64,000 nucleotides of DNA. It comes from Acorus gramineus (taxonomy: Eukaryota; Streptophyta; Magnoliopsida; Acorales; Acoraceae). The translations under genes were made by a program, and so were the position numbers. Every line of letters begins with the position of its first letter. Positions within the stretch are counted from its first letter, which is position 1. The stretch is from the NCBI GenBank assembly GCA_030737835.1, contig CM060852.1, positions 21,933,868 through 21,997,867 of the forward strand. Direction: 5' to 3'. Shown one piece after another: positions 47,951 through 58,578 of this stretch. Below the pieces are notes generated by a model. It was given only the letters and a program-made list of their open reading frames with translations, ran no database searches and was not told the DNA's origin.

Positions 47951-48583
47951 GACAAGTCAGCATCTTGCCCCAAAGTCAACACTTCTCTTCCCTACGCTGG
48001 GACAAGATATAAGCATAAACAAGGATCACCATCAAAGTGCAAAAAGGTTGAAGGGATGAGGGATGGTGTAGACTGTTCTTCCCTACTTTTGGCCCACGAG
48101 CTCTCCTTTGATGGTGGGTGAACAATTTTTGTAATATTTTACCTTGTTTTTTTTTACAAAAATATGAAATTTGATTAACAATTAAAAAAAAAAAGTGAAG
48201 GCTTTTTAGTGATTTTTTTTGTTTTTGGTAAGTAAACAATCAATTCTATTTCTCCGTGAATTGTATAAATATACAAAAGATAACAATTACAAAAATATTG
48301 TGAGAGGCCTTTATCCACAGCTCAAATATTATTTTTAGTCTATAAAATTATACTATAATGAAAACACATACACTAGCTAGTGAGCATTAAGGGTTCGGAT
48401 TCCATGTTTCCATTGGTAACAGGAAACAAGACTTTTATCCAATAATACACTTTCACGTGGATAATTAAACGGAAGGACTGACGGAGTAAAAAAATAAAGT
48501 TAAAACAAATCATGTCCGCATTAAAAATAAGCACTAGACCACGTCAAAAAAATAAACATTGCATTATATACCTCATATAATAA

Positions 48584-49990
48584 AACAAGGGGCTGTCGAT
48601 GGGGATATATGGACTCAGATTGGATTTGGTCTGCCTTTGTGAAGCACGCTCCCATTTTGAGGAGGGTTGCGACTCCATTTCAACATGGTGCTCCTTCACC
48701 ACTAGAGCAGGCATTGGAGGCCAAACCAGTGCCCCCCCCCCCTCCCCGAAACTCGTGGGCACTCACATGTTCCATTTGATGGGGGGCACCGGGGCCAACC
48801 AGGATCTGCTCCAACGGTTCTTGGAGGCTTGTGTAATGCTAGTTGGCCAGCTCTACTTTACTTTTGAGGTCCCAAATCACTTGGTTCAGAACCGGAGTTG
48901 CCTCAGAAGGTGGGTCTGTGACCTGCATGGGTTCCGCCTCCTCTTGTATGACCGGAGTTGCACGAGGAGGGGGAAGATGGGATGTTTCCACCACAGAGTG
49001 TGATAGGTCTCTCTCCAGATAATTAGTATGGAGTCCACTTCTGGTCTTCATCATCGGGGATGAGGATGGCAACACATCCTTTTGTCTGTGCTTCTGACAA
49101 ATGGTTCCAATTGAAGGTGGCGAATACCCTCATTAAAAGTGGTGATGCTGGAGTTCCGCCTTCGGGTGAAGATCCGAGTTCTCTTAATGATGAACCTGCA
49201 AACAAATAACCCTGGACACCAGTGTGGTGCCGGCCAAGGGGAGGCTAACGCTCACGACGGGGTGAGTGAGTACAACGCGGTGATTGGCGATGGCTTTCAA
49301 GAACAAGGGGCTATCAATGGGAATATCTAGACTCAGACCGGATCTGGTCCGCTTTCGTGAAGCACGCTCCCCTTTTGAGGAGGGTTGCGACTCCACTTCA
49401 ACATGGAGCTCCTTCGCCACTGGAGCAGGCATTGGAGGCAAAACCTGTGCGCCCCCCCCCTCCCCCCGAAACTCGTGGACACCCACATGTTCCATTTGAT
49501 GGGGGGCGCCGGGGTCAGCTAGGATCTGCTCCAACGGTTCTTGGAGGCGTGTGTAATGCTATTTGGTCAGCTCTACTTGACTTTTGAGGTCCCAAACCTC
49601 TTGGTTCAGAACCGGAGTTGCCTCAGAAGGTGGGTCTGTGACCCGCGTGGGTTCTGCCTCCTCCTCTTGTATGACCGGAGTTGCACGAGGAGGGGGAGCA
49701 TGGGCCGTTTCCACCATGGAGTGTGCTAGGCCACTCTCTTGGTTAGTATGGAGTCCACTTCTGGTCTTTATCTATGGGGATGAGGATGGCAACACATCTT
49801 TTTGTCTGTGCTTCTGACAAACGGTGCCAATTGAAGGTGGTGAATACCCTCATTAAAAGTGGTGATGCTGGAGCTCCGCCTTTGGGTGAAGATCTGAGTT
49901 CTCCTGATGATGAACTTGCACCCAAATGACCTTGGACACCACTGTGGTGCCGGCCAAGAGGGGGCTGACGCACAAGTTAGTGGAGAAGAA
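48584..49990. repeat. Tandem duplication, unit 718 bp
   Basis: Unit 1 (48584-49301) and unit 2 (49302 to about 49990) both begin 'aacaaggggct' and run through 'gaggagggttgcgactcca', a poly-C tract, 'ggatctgctccaacggttct', 'agttgcacgaggaggggga' and 'gtggtgccggccaag'. They are highly similar. Composition is GC-richer than the flanks. Open frames exist on both strands but none resembles a known protein. The tail 'gtggtgccggccaag...' has the style of plant LTR or LARD sequences, so an element origin is likely but not proven. Confidence 0.8.
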
Positions 49991-51931
49991 CGAGAAGTCT
50001 CTATAGAGTGGACAAGTAGAAAATGATTACTTTAAAAAGTGTGATCCCCTCTCTCATTCTTCGTTCCCTTTTAGCCGAGTGAGTGATCACTTTTTCCTAT
50101 CCAATTGTGCCTCTGTCTCAACAAATATCCTATGACATGTAAGAATCTGTGAGATACAACACTAAGAGTTCATTGTAATGTTGTGGCCACATGGTGTTGC
50201 CTCATTCACTCCAACTGTGACTGCGGTGGGCTATGGCAAACTGTTTTGTCTGATCTAGGGCACATCTCTGCCATTTCAACTGGGTAGAGTAGTGGTCTTG
50301 ACCTCGCCTTGGGGTCTCAGTGGTCCCCCTCTACTTGTAGCTAGGAGTGGGCCTGAACCTAGGTTTGACTGGTCGGTTTCAAAGATGCTTCATTGGTCTT
50401 GCTTTAGAGGATGTTTGAACAAGTTACTAATTTGGATCCTCCTCGGGTCATCATTGGTCTAGTTGTCCGCTCCTCTTCAACAAGTCTTTGGTATTATGCC
50501 TTCGACAAAGAACTAGTTATCTGAGCTATCCTCCTTGAGCAAGGGATCAATCATCCGAGCTGCCTTCCATGAGCAAGGGGTCAGTCTTCCGAGATGTCAT
50601 CTTTGGGTGAGGGGTTGGTCCCCTATGCTACCATCCACGATTAGTTTGTAACTAGTTGCGATCTTCTGGGTTAGGCTGAAATATCCGACAACACGATTCG
50701 TGTGGACATGTGGCACATTCGAGAATAGCGCGAGATTTTTCCTCTACAACATTTGTTTATTTATAGAGAAGAGAATCCTAACATTATAGAGTTTTTTTTT
50801 TATAGTGGTTGAGAAATCTCATGTATGATCTTCCATTGAGTGGAAAAGAAATGTGTGTGATCTCTATCTACTGTGACAATCAGGCGACCAATGCTGCTGC
50901 TAAGGGTGCTGTTGTTGAGGATGCATAGCTTGTTCAATGGAAGAAAGAGGACCATAGCTATCTGAATGAGTTGATTCGAGATTGCGTGATACCCACATGT
51001 CCACCAAATCTTTTTTCTTCTTTTACGGTTTTGCCACACCAAACCAAAACAAAACACTTTAATAGATTCTAAGCCACACGTTGATTTTAAAATATAAAAA
51101 AACCCATCAACCAGATTCAAATCCCCTCCAAAAAACCTCTAGTTTTTATATAGATTCAATTAGGACTTATTTTATGTTACCTGGAAATAAATAAAATCTC
51201 TTCAAAGGGATTCTAGAAGATTTTGGGTATTTTAAGAGATCCTATTTGTTGATTTTCTGCTTTATAAATAAACTCTATAATCACAAAAATAAATCAGACT
51301 ATGATATGATATTATGAGTTTAATCTATTTATTTTCTTATTGGTTTTTGTTATTCTTAGTGGTACAGTATTACTTTTAGTCAATAAATTTGCACCACAAT
51401 CAAAACACACACCTTAACACATTCGCGTGCGCACACACAGTGAGCATTAATAGTGATCCTAACTATGTATGTGACTGAGAATACGGAGTTCATAACAGCA
51501 GATAAAATTGAAGAAGAATCACAGGCGTAGAACCTCGTATGGAACCTCAAATTCATGACCCTCATATCCATAGTCAAGCTCTGTAGGTTCCAATGAATCT
51601 GTTGATTCTTTGCATAAAACACTAGAACAATGGACTTCATGAATTTGTTATTTCAGAAAGGATAAAAAAAACAATTAAAAAAAAATTAAAGAAACAAAAA
51701 CTCAAAATATCATTGTCTGATTTATTGACGTGATTATCAGAGTTTAAAAAACTAATCCCAAATAACCATACAATGAAAACCTGGATAAAATAGAGGAACT
51801 TGCATTGACTTTCACTGTCTTTATTACACAAACTACTTGGGAAAACTACACCAGATGCAACACTCAATCCTTCATAAACCTTTAATACTTAATAGGACAT
51901 GGGAGAGAGACATGAAAACAAACAAACAACT
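49991..51931. other. Intergenic, no gene recognised
   Basis: Bases 50000-50770 continue GC-richer repeat-like DNA after the tandem units. Bases 51230-51700 hold fragments of the dispersed repeats seen near 45030-45250 ('ataaataaactct', 'aataaatcaga'). The stretch 51770-51931 is the 3' untranslated region of the methyltransferase and contains AATAAA on the minus strand. Confidence 0.55.
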
Positions 51932-53687
51932 CTAGGGGTAGACCTCAATGAGGGAAAGCACGCCGGTTCCATGTGTTGCCTTATAGGTAGTGAAGCCAGC
52001 TTCAGTGAAGATCTTCTTCCACTCGTGCTCCTCTCTCTCCCTTCCACCGACGTCCACCATCATCAGCATGTCGAGGAAAAGCTGAGTCTCAGTTGCTTTG
52101 TGATCCTCAGTCTTTGAGTTCACTATCATGTCTAATATCATCACCTTCCCTCCCTTCTCTTTTGGAGGGATCGCCTTCTTGCATTGCTTCAATATCTTTA
52201 CACAGTCCTCGTCACCCCAATCGTGTAAAACCATCTGCAAATGCAATCCAAATGTGTTGGGTTGATGTCATTTTCATTTTAGTGTCTTGACGTCAAGGAA
52301 GAAGTCGACACTAAGGAGAACGGTCCGCTCTTACATACCTACGTATATTAATGTCAATTCTTTAATTTTTTATTATTATGAGTTGGGAATTATTTTTTAA
52401 GATTTTTTGAAGTATACATTTAAAAAAATCTCATTTTCTCAAAATACGTCTTATAAATTACTATTTGCAGCAATTCTCCTTAAAATATTAATTTGTGTAT
52501 GGATATTCTTTCAGTCGTGTATTTTGACAAAATTTAAACAATTAATCACTCAAAATAACGTCTATGTACAATTTATGCCTTTTTGAGAAGTATTGTTAGG
52601 AATAGAGTTTCATGTTGGTATTTGGACAGTCCAAGGCTTTTCAAAGCATATACAAATTTTTTTTATGATTGTGAGTTTTTTTATACAGATTTTGAGAGAG
52701 GGTGTATAATCCCCGCACAATCTGAGAATCTCTTACGTTTGTTTTTAATTGCCCAATTTTAACTTGGATAACATTGCAAGTACAGATAAATAATCTTGGG
52801 CTCACGCACCTTAAGAAGGACCGCGTCCGCCGGCGGGACGTGCTCAAACATGTTCCCTCCGACGAGCTCAACCACCACATCCTTTGGCGCATCGGCCACC
52901 ACGTGAGGGAGGTCAAGCACGGCGCATTTGATCGATGGAAAAGCCTTTGTGATTGTCTCTGCAAGACTCCCCGTCCCACCCCCGACATCGACGAGGGACT
53001 TCACCCCAACAAACGCGTCGTGGTGCAGCTCGACGAGCGCCTTCGACACGAGCCTCGAATCGCATGCCATCGCCTCATTGATCATGCGGTTCACACTCTC
53101 TGACTTCCTTGCCATCTCGAATATATCCACCCCGTGCGCCTTGGCGAACGCGGTCGGCTGGTCGCTGTGGAACCACTTGCTCAGGCTCTGCCAGGGGGAT
53201 TGCATGACCGGGTCCAGCTCGAAGAACAATAAGGGCAAGACCCCCGTGTCTTTGTCCTTTACAAGGAGACGCGAAACAGGGGTCAATGCATAATTTTCTT
53301 CTTCTCCTTCTTTGGATACATTTGCAAAGCAGCCTATGAAGACCAACATTTTTTTAGAGAAACTGTAGTTATATCTATTTTATCAAGAGAGGAACAAAAT
53401 AGATATGTCCGGAAATGGAGCATAAAGAAGAAAAGCAAAAAACCTTTGAAGATCAACATGCGCATCAGGCGGCGGAGGTAGTCGATCCGGTTGGGAGGGA
53501 TGGAGATCAAGGAGGCGAGGTGAGAGAGGGAGACGGGGCGGCCCTCATTGCGGTGTAGGATGTCGGGAATGCCGAGCTCCACCACGGATTTGAGGGACAT
53601 GGAGTTGACGAACTGGAATAAGTGGTTCCATATGAGGACTTGTGCTTGTAGTTCTTCCTCAACGTTGGCTGCTGTGGGGTGTGCCAT
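51932..53687 (-). CDS. SAM-dependent O-methyltransferase, COMT class, intact
   Basis: Minus strand, three exons: 53687-53444, 53333-52810 and 52234-51932, with introns of 110 and 575 bp and GT-AG borders. Total 1071 bases, 356 residues, the usual length. Exon 1 holds the dimerisation helices ('QVLIWNHLFQFVNSMSLKSV', 'LGIPDILHRN', 'IDYLRRLMRMLIFKG'). Exon 2 has 'YALTPVSRLLVKD', the SAM-binding motif 'LVDVGGGTGSLAETITKAFP' and 'VLDLPHVV'. Exon 3 starts 'MVLHDWGDEDC' with the catalytic His, and ends 'THGTGVLSLIEVYP'. Such enzymes move a methyl group from SAM to a phenolic hydroxyl in the cytosol; the nearest plant types are the resveratrol/isoflavonoid-like methyltransferases. The substrate is unknown. 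A near-identical tail of a second copy lies at 63895-64000. Confidence 0.95.
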
Positions 53688-53774
53688 GGAAACTAGAGAG
53701 AGGAATCTTGTTTAATTGAAACCAAAAAAAGAGGAAGAGATTTGTGTTGTTTGAAGGTTTCATTGATCCGAGGC

Positions 53775-53782
53775 ATTTATAG
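53775..53782 (-). promoter_or_regulatory. TATA box of the O-methyltransferase gene
   Basis: CTATAAAT on the minus strand, 88 bases before the ATG. Confidence 0.55.
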
Positions 53783-54489
53783 TGAAAATTTGGTGGTTGA
53801 ATAAATCAAGCCTGAGACTTATTTTGTTATGGTTGGTGGTGATGAAATAATATTAAGTCATGCATTATGGATTTCCACTTTGATGTACACAAAATTAAGG
53901 TAGATTTTGATAATTTTAAATTTATTTATTTATTTTCCTTTTTTTTGTTATTTTTGGTGGAATAGCAAATTCGTAAAAATTCTATTGTTTTTGATACTTA
54001 AGAAGAACAAACAAATTTGTTGAAACTCATCATCTTGACATTCTTTGTGAATAATCAACAGATACGTTAGAGTTTACAGATCTCACATATGTCAAAGTGC
54101 ATACCATACACTACATCAAGCATATCCTACGCTATATAGTTGCATGCGTCTCCTCATTTTCCCATGAAGCAAAAATCCAACTAGTTCTGCCCTTTGTTGA
54201 TTTTCTACATGTGGTTGAGAGGATTCACTTGAAGCCTATGATGTGTTGATTCTAGAAAGGGAGCTGGTTTTGGGTTTTAGCATGATTTAATGAATGTTGT
54301 TATAAACAATTCTATTTGTCATCTCATATATTTCTTTAATCACCTACATTCATAATAATGAATTATATGTATTATTAAATTTTCTTTTACATTTTATATA
54401 ATTGAATTCATAAAATATATATATTTTATGTTTTATAAAAATATGTATGTCACTGTACAAGGTATATATGTTAATTTCAAAAAATCAAA

Positions 54490-54760
54490 ATAAAAGCCAA
54501 ATGCATTTGGAATTGTAAAATGGAATGTGCGTGACATTTTCCAAAGACAAAGATGTTCCTCTGCTTTGGGGTCATTATCACCTAGGACTACTTTGAGTCA
54601 CTTTGGACTACCTGAGCCGTTAAAATGGAATAGTATACGTGGACTTTTCTGGTGGGTGGATTAACTTCTAGCAACCTTTTTCGCACCATGCCTTGCTTGT
54701 CAAAAATTTGATGCTGGGACAAGAAATAAGCATCGTAAGAATGTTTTCAAGTCAGTTTTG
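54490..54760. repeat. Upstream segment shared with 46-48 kb relics
   Basis: Carries 'actacttga'-like, 'ggtgggtggattaactt', 'tagcaacct' and 'gatgctgggacaaga' in the same order as 47780-47940. See the entry at 46090. Confidence 0.6.
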
Positions 54761-54965
54761 TTGCCCTATGAAAATAAACTATATTATACAAATATTAGGG
54801 AGCATATATTAATAGTTACATGCTAATCACCATGATAAAAATCTGTATTGTATATACCCGATCACGAGGAAGAGAAAGGAAAACAAAACCTCAAAACATA
54901 TTTGTCAACTAAGGTGGCGCAGACATCACACTATTAACACTTGTCACTCCCATACTTGAAAACAC

Positions 54966-54984
54966 ACACACACACACACACACA
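54966..54984. repeat. (CA)n microsatellite
   Basis: A short CA run just before the hAT-like insertion. Confidence 0.9.
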
Positions 54985-55020
54985 GTGAGCATTAATAGTG
55001 AGTGATCCTAACTTTGTGCG

Positions 55021-56672
55021 TAGGCCTGACAACGGATCGTAGGTTGATCCGGAACTAATCTAGACTTGACTCAATAAAAGATGTAAAACACCTGATCCGA
55101 AATATTCGAGTCCCAACATAGATTCAACCTGAAGGACCCAATCATTCAAACGGGACAGGTCCGAGTCTATCCCGATACGATCCTATGAACCCTTTGGACT
55201 TCATATTATTTTACATTCTAACTAGGAATCCTTATAATAAATAATAATCCTTCCCCTTCATTTTTTCTTTACTCAAGTATCTGGCTGAAGCACACTTAAA
55301 AGATGATTAGCATGTTTTGAAGGTTTTTTCGTCATTTGCTCAAATGAAATGAATAGTCTTGTAATTCCACAAAAATGGTTATTTCAGTCGTGTTTGCATC
55401 TTCTGGATTGTTCTCTCCATTAGGCCACCTGTTTTTTCTTTTTTTCATTTTTTTTTTTTTTTTTTTTTGTCTATTGTGCCACATCTCCTCCTCTCTCATT
55501 TTATTTTTTTATTTGGTTTGGGTTTGGACGAAAACCATATATTGCATTGAGTCACTGACGAAATCTCTCCTTCAATATTTCCTCTTCGACTCCAACTTCA
55601 ACTAACTTGAAGTCCTCAATGGAAATGGCGCCGAAGGCCACCGACCGACTGTCGAGATCTGTATCGGTCGTTCTGAAGTTTACAATTCTCCTCTGAATTT
55701 TTTAGTCTAAATGCTGAGAGTATTTTTTTTAAAAAAATTTAGGTTCGTTTTCTTTCTCTCCTCTGTTGCTATGACACACTCATCGCCTACAGTTTACCCG
55801 AATCGACCCAGACCCGACCTGAGTCCGCCTCATCCGGACCCGGGTCCGCTATTCTCTGGGTCTGCCAGGTGATGCAGTGTAGGGTTACACTCTTTTGCTG
55901 ATCCGATCAAACTTCAGGAATAAGAGATCTGTAGGCTCTAAAGACGCTGTTGATTAGTAAAGAATGTCAGGACGATGGGTTACAACGAGTCTGTTGATTT
56001 TTAAGAATATAAAAAATGATAAAAAAATCTATGTAGTTGTTAATCCTCATAGAATAACTAAATACAATGGAGAAAATAAAATTCTAATAATCAAAATCTG
56101 AATTAATCATGTGATTACAAGGTCTATTTATAGAGGGGAGAATCCTAACAAATTAGGATATCAATAAATCTTTGAAATCACAAATAAGTCCTGATTAGAT
56201 TCTAACTAATATTTAAATTCGAATTCAAATTCAAAAATTCAAATTCAAATACAAATAGAAATCCTTAAACAATGAGAGAAATCTTAACAAACTAAAAAAC
56301 TGCTAAAAATAGTAAACAACTTTCACCCATTGATTTGACAACCAAGATGATCTCAGATCGCTCTGAAATTTACCATAGTGGTATAGAGGCTACTCCTGTA
56401 GACCTCGTCGATACAAACATATGAACACGGAGATCGCTCAATTCTGATCGACGGTTTGAAAGTTATGGTCATTTGAAGTTATGGTGCTCGATCAGATGGT
56501 TTTTTCTTTTCTAGTCCATTTAATCTCGTCCATCTATGAAATTTGTAGCTATGATATATGTATCATCGGATCCCATCCAGAACCTGAGTCCGACGGACCC
56601 AAGCCCTGGTCGGGTTTGGGTCCACCCCGACCCGACCCAACCCAACCTCGACCCAACTCAATGACAGGCCTA
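55021..56672. mobile_element. hAT-type element (1.65 kb), no transposase
   Basis: The left end TAGGCCTGACAACGG and the inverted right end ATAGGCCTGTCATTGAG are alike. The flanks are TTTGTGCG (55013-55020) and TTTGTGAG (56673-56680), an 8-bp duplication with one mismatch. It contains 'gacccgacc'/'cgggtccg' runs near both ends (55800-55860 and 56590-56650), as in hAT ends of the 'ggcctgtcaa' type. Its interior includes sequence resembling the local dispersed repeats. It splits a repeat that is otherwise continuous with 51440-51490 ('gtgatcctaact', 'aatacggagtt'). Confidence 0.72.
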
Positions 56673-56680
56673 TTTGTGAG

Positions 56681-57267
56681 TGATCGAAAATACGGAGTTT
56701 CTAATGGCAGATAAACTCATTTAATTTTAGGGGGAAATCCATATAACCTTCGTAAAATACAAAAAATCATATAGCCCTTGCATTTTTCTTAATCCCAAAT
56801 AACCCTTTATAAACATATACAAAATGCAAATTACTCCTTTTGTCAGTTAAGTAAACCTCTTTTTAAACTGGATTTAACTATATATGTAAAGTTACAATTA
56901 TACCCCTCCCCCCAATCCAAATGTATAACCAGAACAACCAACCAAACCCTAACATTATCTCCATTGATTTCTCTTTCCCCTCTCTGATTTCCAGCCACAC
57001 CATCGCCGGCGGCATTGTTGGGAATGGTGGTCCATTCCATGAGAAGGTGGCCTTGGTATTTGATGCTTGCACTTAGTTCTTGGTGCATGTATTCATTACC
57101 TTGAGAACACAAGGTTGACTCTTAGAACCATGTATAAACTTATTGGTGTGGTCTCTTATGTCTTGGTAAATGAAAGGGTTGCCCCTTCTCAATGCATAGG
57201 AAGAGGTGTTCATTAAGTTGTTGGTAAAACACTAACCCCCCCTATGGGGTGTGACTTAGATTATTCA
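56681..57267. other. Spacer, no gene recognised
   Basis: AT-rich sequence including 'catatagcccttgcat' type repeat-like DNA and a GC-richer part at 56990-57060 without a clear protein match. Confidence 0.45.
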
Positions 57268-57690
57268 CTCCCGATAGCTATATTGGGATAGATAACAATC
57301 CAGGTTGAATAAGCAACTTTTTGTTTGTTTTTTTTTTTTATTATTCTCATTGGAAAACGTAAAAATGATTTTTTTGTTGTTTGGTTCACCTTGGATAAAG
57401 TGATGATAAATGGTTGATAAGGGATGAATAAGAGTTTATGATTTTTTTAAATGACAATTATACCCCCTGGGAATAGTGTGAGAGATATATGATTGATTTG
57501 ATAGATGTGACAGTTTTTGGAATCTGTGTGAGTCTGTTAGGTGAGATAATTTTTTTAAAATGACAGAGAAGGGTATTTTTATTCATTGGTATAAATAAGC
57601 CTTGATAAACAATTCTATAATTTCCTTAGAATAGTTATTTGAATTGTTATCAGGCCTTATCCTAGCTTATTCAGACATAACTATCGGGGT
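57268..57690. mobile_element. MITE, copy B
   Basis: The left end 'ctcccgatagctatattggg' and the right end 'cataactatcgggg' are inverted relative to each other, with TTATTC flanking both sides. Homologous along its length to 44698-45032. Confidence 0.68.
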
Positions 57691-57699
57691 TTATTCTGT

Positions 57700-58578
57700 C
57701 AAAACAAATAGCTTTTTTTTACTATTCTCCTGTATTCTTTTTTATTCTGGGCTTATTTCTCTGGGCATACGGGGGATAAGTGGCATATCCTCTCTATATA
57801 AAGGAGGGAGATGGGAGTGGAAAACTCAATCCAATCCAATCCAAGAGAAGAAGAAAGTAGAGAGAGAGAGAGAGTTCCTACTTGTAAATCCACTACACAA
57901 AAATTGTTGTGAGTAAGGTGTTCTCTTGAGAGTGTTTCCTCTAGTGAGTTCTAGAGAGAGATTGTAATCCCATTTTCTATAGTGAAAGTTTTTGGAGTTC
58001 GGCCCGTGGTTTTTTCCCTTTCATCTTGAAAGGGTTTTCCACATAAATTTGTGTGTTCTTTGGTTCTTCTTTCTCAACACATCTTTTCCAAACAAGTGGT
58101 ATCAGAGCAAGGTTGCTAGACTTCGTGTTGAGATGGAGACATCCACCGGTGGCGTTCAGATGCCTAGCTTGAACGGAGAGAATTGGGTGATATGGATGTC
58201 GAAGATGGAGGACCTTCTCTATTGCAGAGATCTCTATGCACCATTACAAGGTGATACCACCAAGCCGACAACAATGACACTAGAGGATTAAAAGACGCTC
58301 GATCGGAAGGCCATCGGCACCATTCGACAGTGGGTGGACGACTCCGTGTTTCATCATTTGTCGAATGTGACTTCGGCAAAAAGTCTATGGGAGAAACTTC
58401 AAGATCTCTATAAGAGGAAAACCACCGGAAACAAAGCTTTCTTGATTCGGAAGCTTGTCAATCTCAAGTTCAAGGAAGGTAACTCCATATCCGAGCATCT
58501 TAATGAAGTTCAAAGCATTGTTAATCAGCTTGCAGCCTTGAAGATGAGCTTCAAGCACTCCTCTTTCTTAGCTCACTG
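57700..58578 (+). mobile_element. Ty1/copia fossil: LTR end, primer site and partial gag
   Basis: An LTR 3' part with a TATA box ('ctatataaagg', 57795) ends ...AAACA at 58094. It is followed by TGGTATCAGAGC (58097-58108, initiator tRNA-Met site). From 58134 a copia gag reads 'MPSLNGENWVIWMSKMEDLL', 'SLWEKLQDLYKRK' and 'NKAFLIRKLVNLKFKEG'. It breaks off at about 58578 against LINE DNA, so all of pol is missing. The copy is broken. The left LTR boundary is not clear because a MITE adjoins it. Confidence 0.82.

Noticed and set aside
47786-48121. 111-codon open frame on the plus strand
   Set aside because: It lies in decayed repeat DNA, contains two copies of a local direct repeat and has no similarity I recognise.
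57644-57916. 90-codon frame with hydrophobic segment
   Set aside because: It spans the MITE end and copia LTR promoter region; no protein similarity.
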